A stretch of DNA of 12,259 bases from Ruminococcus sp. UBA4275 (lineage in GTDB: Bacteria > Bacillota > Clostridia > Oscillospirales > Ruminococcaceae): assembly GCA_002395085.1 (NCBI GenBank), contig DGVV01000103.1, positions 1 through 12,259 of the forward strand, written 5' to 3'. The translations under genes and the position numbers were made by a program. Below the pieces are notes generated by a model, which saw only the letters and a list, made by a program, of their open reading frames with translations, did no database searches and was not told the DNA's origin. Position 1 is the first letter of the stretch; the number at the start of each line of letters is the position of its first letter. Below are positions 12,047 through 12,259 of this stretch, piece after piece.

Positions 12047-12259
12047 TTATTTTACAGGCTTTCTTTTACCTGTTATGCTTTCGACCTCAAGGGCATATAC
12101 AAGCGTTCTCGGTATCGCAGCCGTGCTGAACGGCATATCCTTTCCGTCATGATAATGTGCCATGAGCAGTTTCAGGGCAGGCAGTTTTTCTTCTTCCGGC
12201 AGGATACGGATATGCCCTTTGCCGATCACGCTTTCGTATGCCATTGTGCAGTAGCCCTT
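12047..12259 (-). CDS. Pyridoxamine 5'-phosphate oxidase family protein (NimA-like), C-terminal part
   Basis: Only the last 70 residues are in the window; the gene continues past the right edge. The visible part (GYCTMAYESVIGKGHIRILPEEEK, later LMAHYH and a PFSTAAIPRTLVYALEVESITGKRKP ending) matches the second half of the flavin-binding split-barrel fold of NimA/pyridoxamine-phosphate-oxidase-like proteins. Family members bind FMN and some reduce nitroimidazoles, but the substrate here is not shown. The flavin-binding N-terminal half cannot be checked. The gene has its own terminator (11972-12010). It may be element cargo or the host gene beyond the element. Confidence 0.75.
   Translation of the reverse strand, partial: KGYCTMAYESVIGKGHIRILPEEEKLPALKLLMAHYHDGKDMPFSTAAIPRTLVYALEVESITGKRKPVK

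Noticed and set aside
1..12259. CRISPR arrays, IS-element ends, rRNA genes, relaxase or conjugation genes
   Set aside because: Looked for and not seen. No spaced identical repeats of CRISPR size, no transposase, no mobilisation motif.
8011..12259. Second attachment site (a further GACTTAAAATC or tRNA-Leu 3' end) within the window
   Set aside because: No further copy seen on either strand, so the element's right end is not placed.

Overview
The window looks like a Gram-positive Clostridia chromosome, probably Ruminococcus or a close relative. This is inferred from near-consensus housekeeping promoters (TTGACA/TATAAT with 17-base spacers), AGGAGG-type ribosome sites and occasional TTG or GTG starts; no rRNA is present to confirm it. 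Bases 1 to about 7,660 are fairly G+C-rich backbone. From about 7,668 to the right edge the DNA is visibly richer in A+T, and the gene content changes to that of an integrative (Tn916/CTn-like) element.

Backbone. A large regulator (periplasmic-binding-like sensor, degenerate GGDEF, AraC helix-turn-helix; 39-2255, minus) is transcribed divergently from a BAAT-type alpha/beta hydrolase (2393-3346, plus), each from its own clear promoter. Next come an unrecognised 174-aa protein with its own promoter and terminator (3552-4076), then a translationally coupled minus-strand pair, an SDR oxidoreductase and an HD-domain phosphohydrolase (5452-4143). A compact four-gene minus-strand operon follows (7562-5584): a four-TM membrane protein, a 45-aa single-TM protein, a membrane-anchored PstS-like binding protein with no ABC transporter beside it, and an unrecognised soluble protein with a TTG start.

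Junction. A perfect consensus promoter (7588-7616) leads into the 5' half of a tRNA-Leu(UAA), which loses tRNA homology just after its anticodon loop (7667). A complete tRNA-Leu(UAA) follows at 7924-8010. The two share the 12-mer GACTTAAAATCC around the anticodon, and between them lie 12-bp repeats resembling integrase arm sites. The simplest reading is that the element recombined into the anticodon loop of a resident tRNA-Leu, split it, and brought a complete replacement tRNA beside its integrase.

Element. On the minus strand, from right to left: a helix-turn-helix regulator (11200-10691) overlapping a sigma-70-like factor (10691-10260), a 550-base non-coding stretch with two 51-nt structured tandem units, an excisionase-like protein (9709-9491) and a tyrosine integrase (9354-8059) with its own promoter. 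Upstream of the HTH gene is an 850-base region with interlocking inverted repeats, a 16-bp repeat shared with the xis leader, iteron-like direct repeats and two terminators. The right edge cuts the end of a NimA/pyridoxamine-phosphate-oxidase-like gene. No relaxase, conjugation gene or far attachment site is visible, so the element probably continues to the right.
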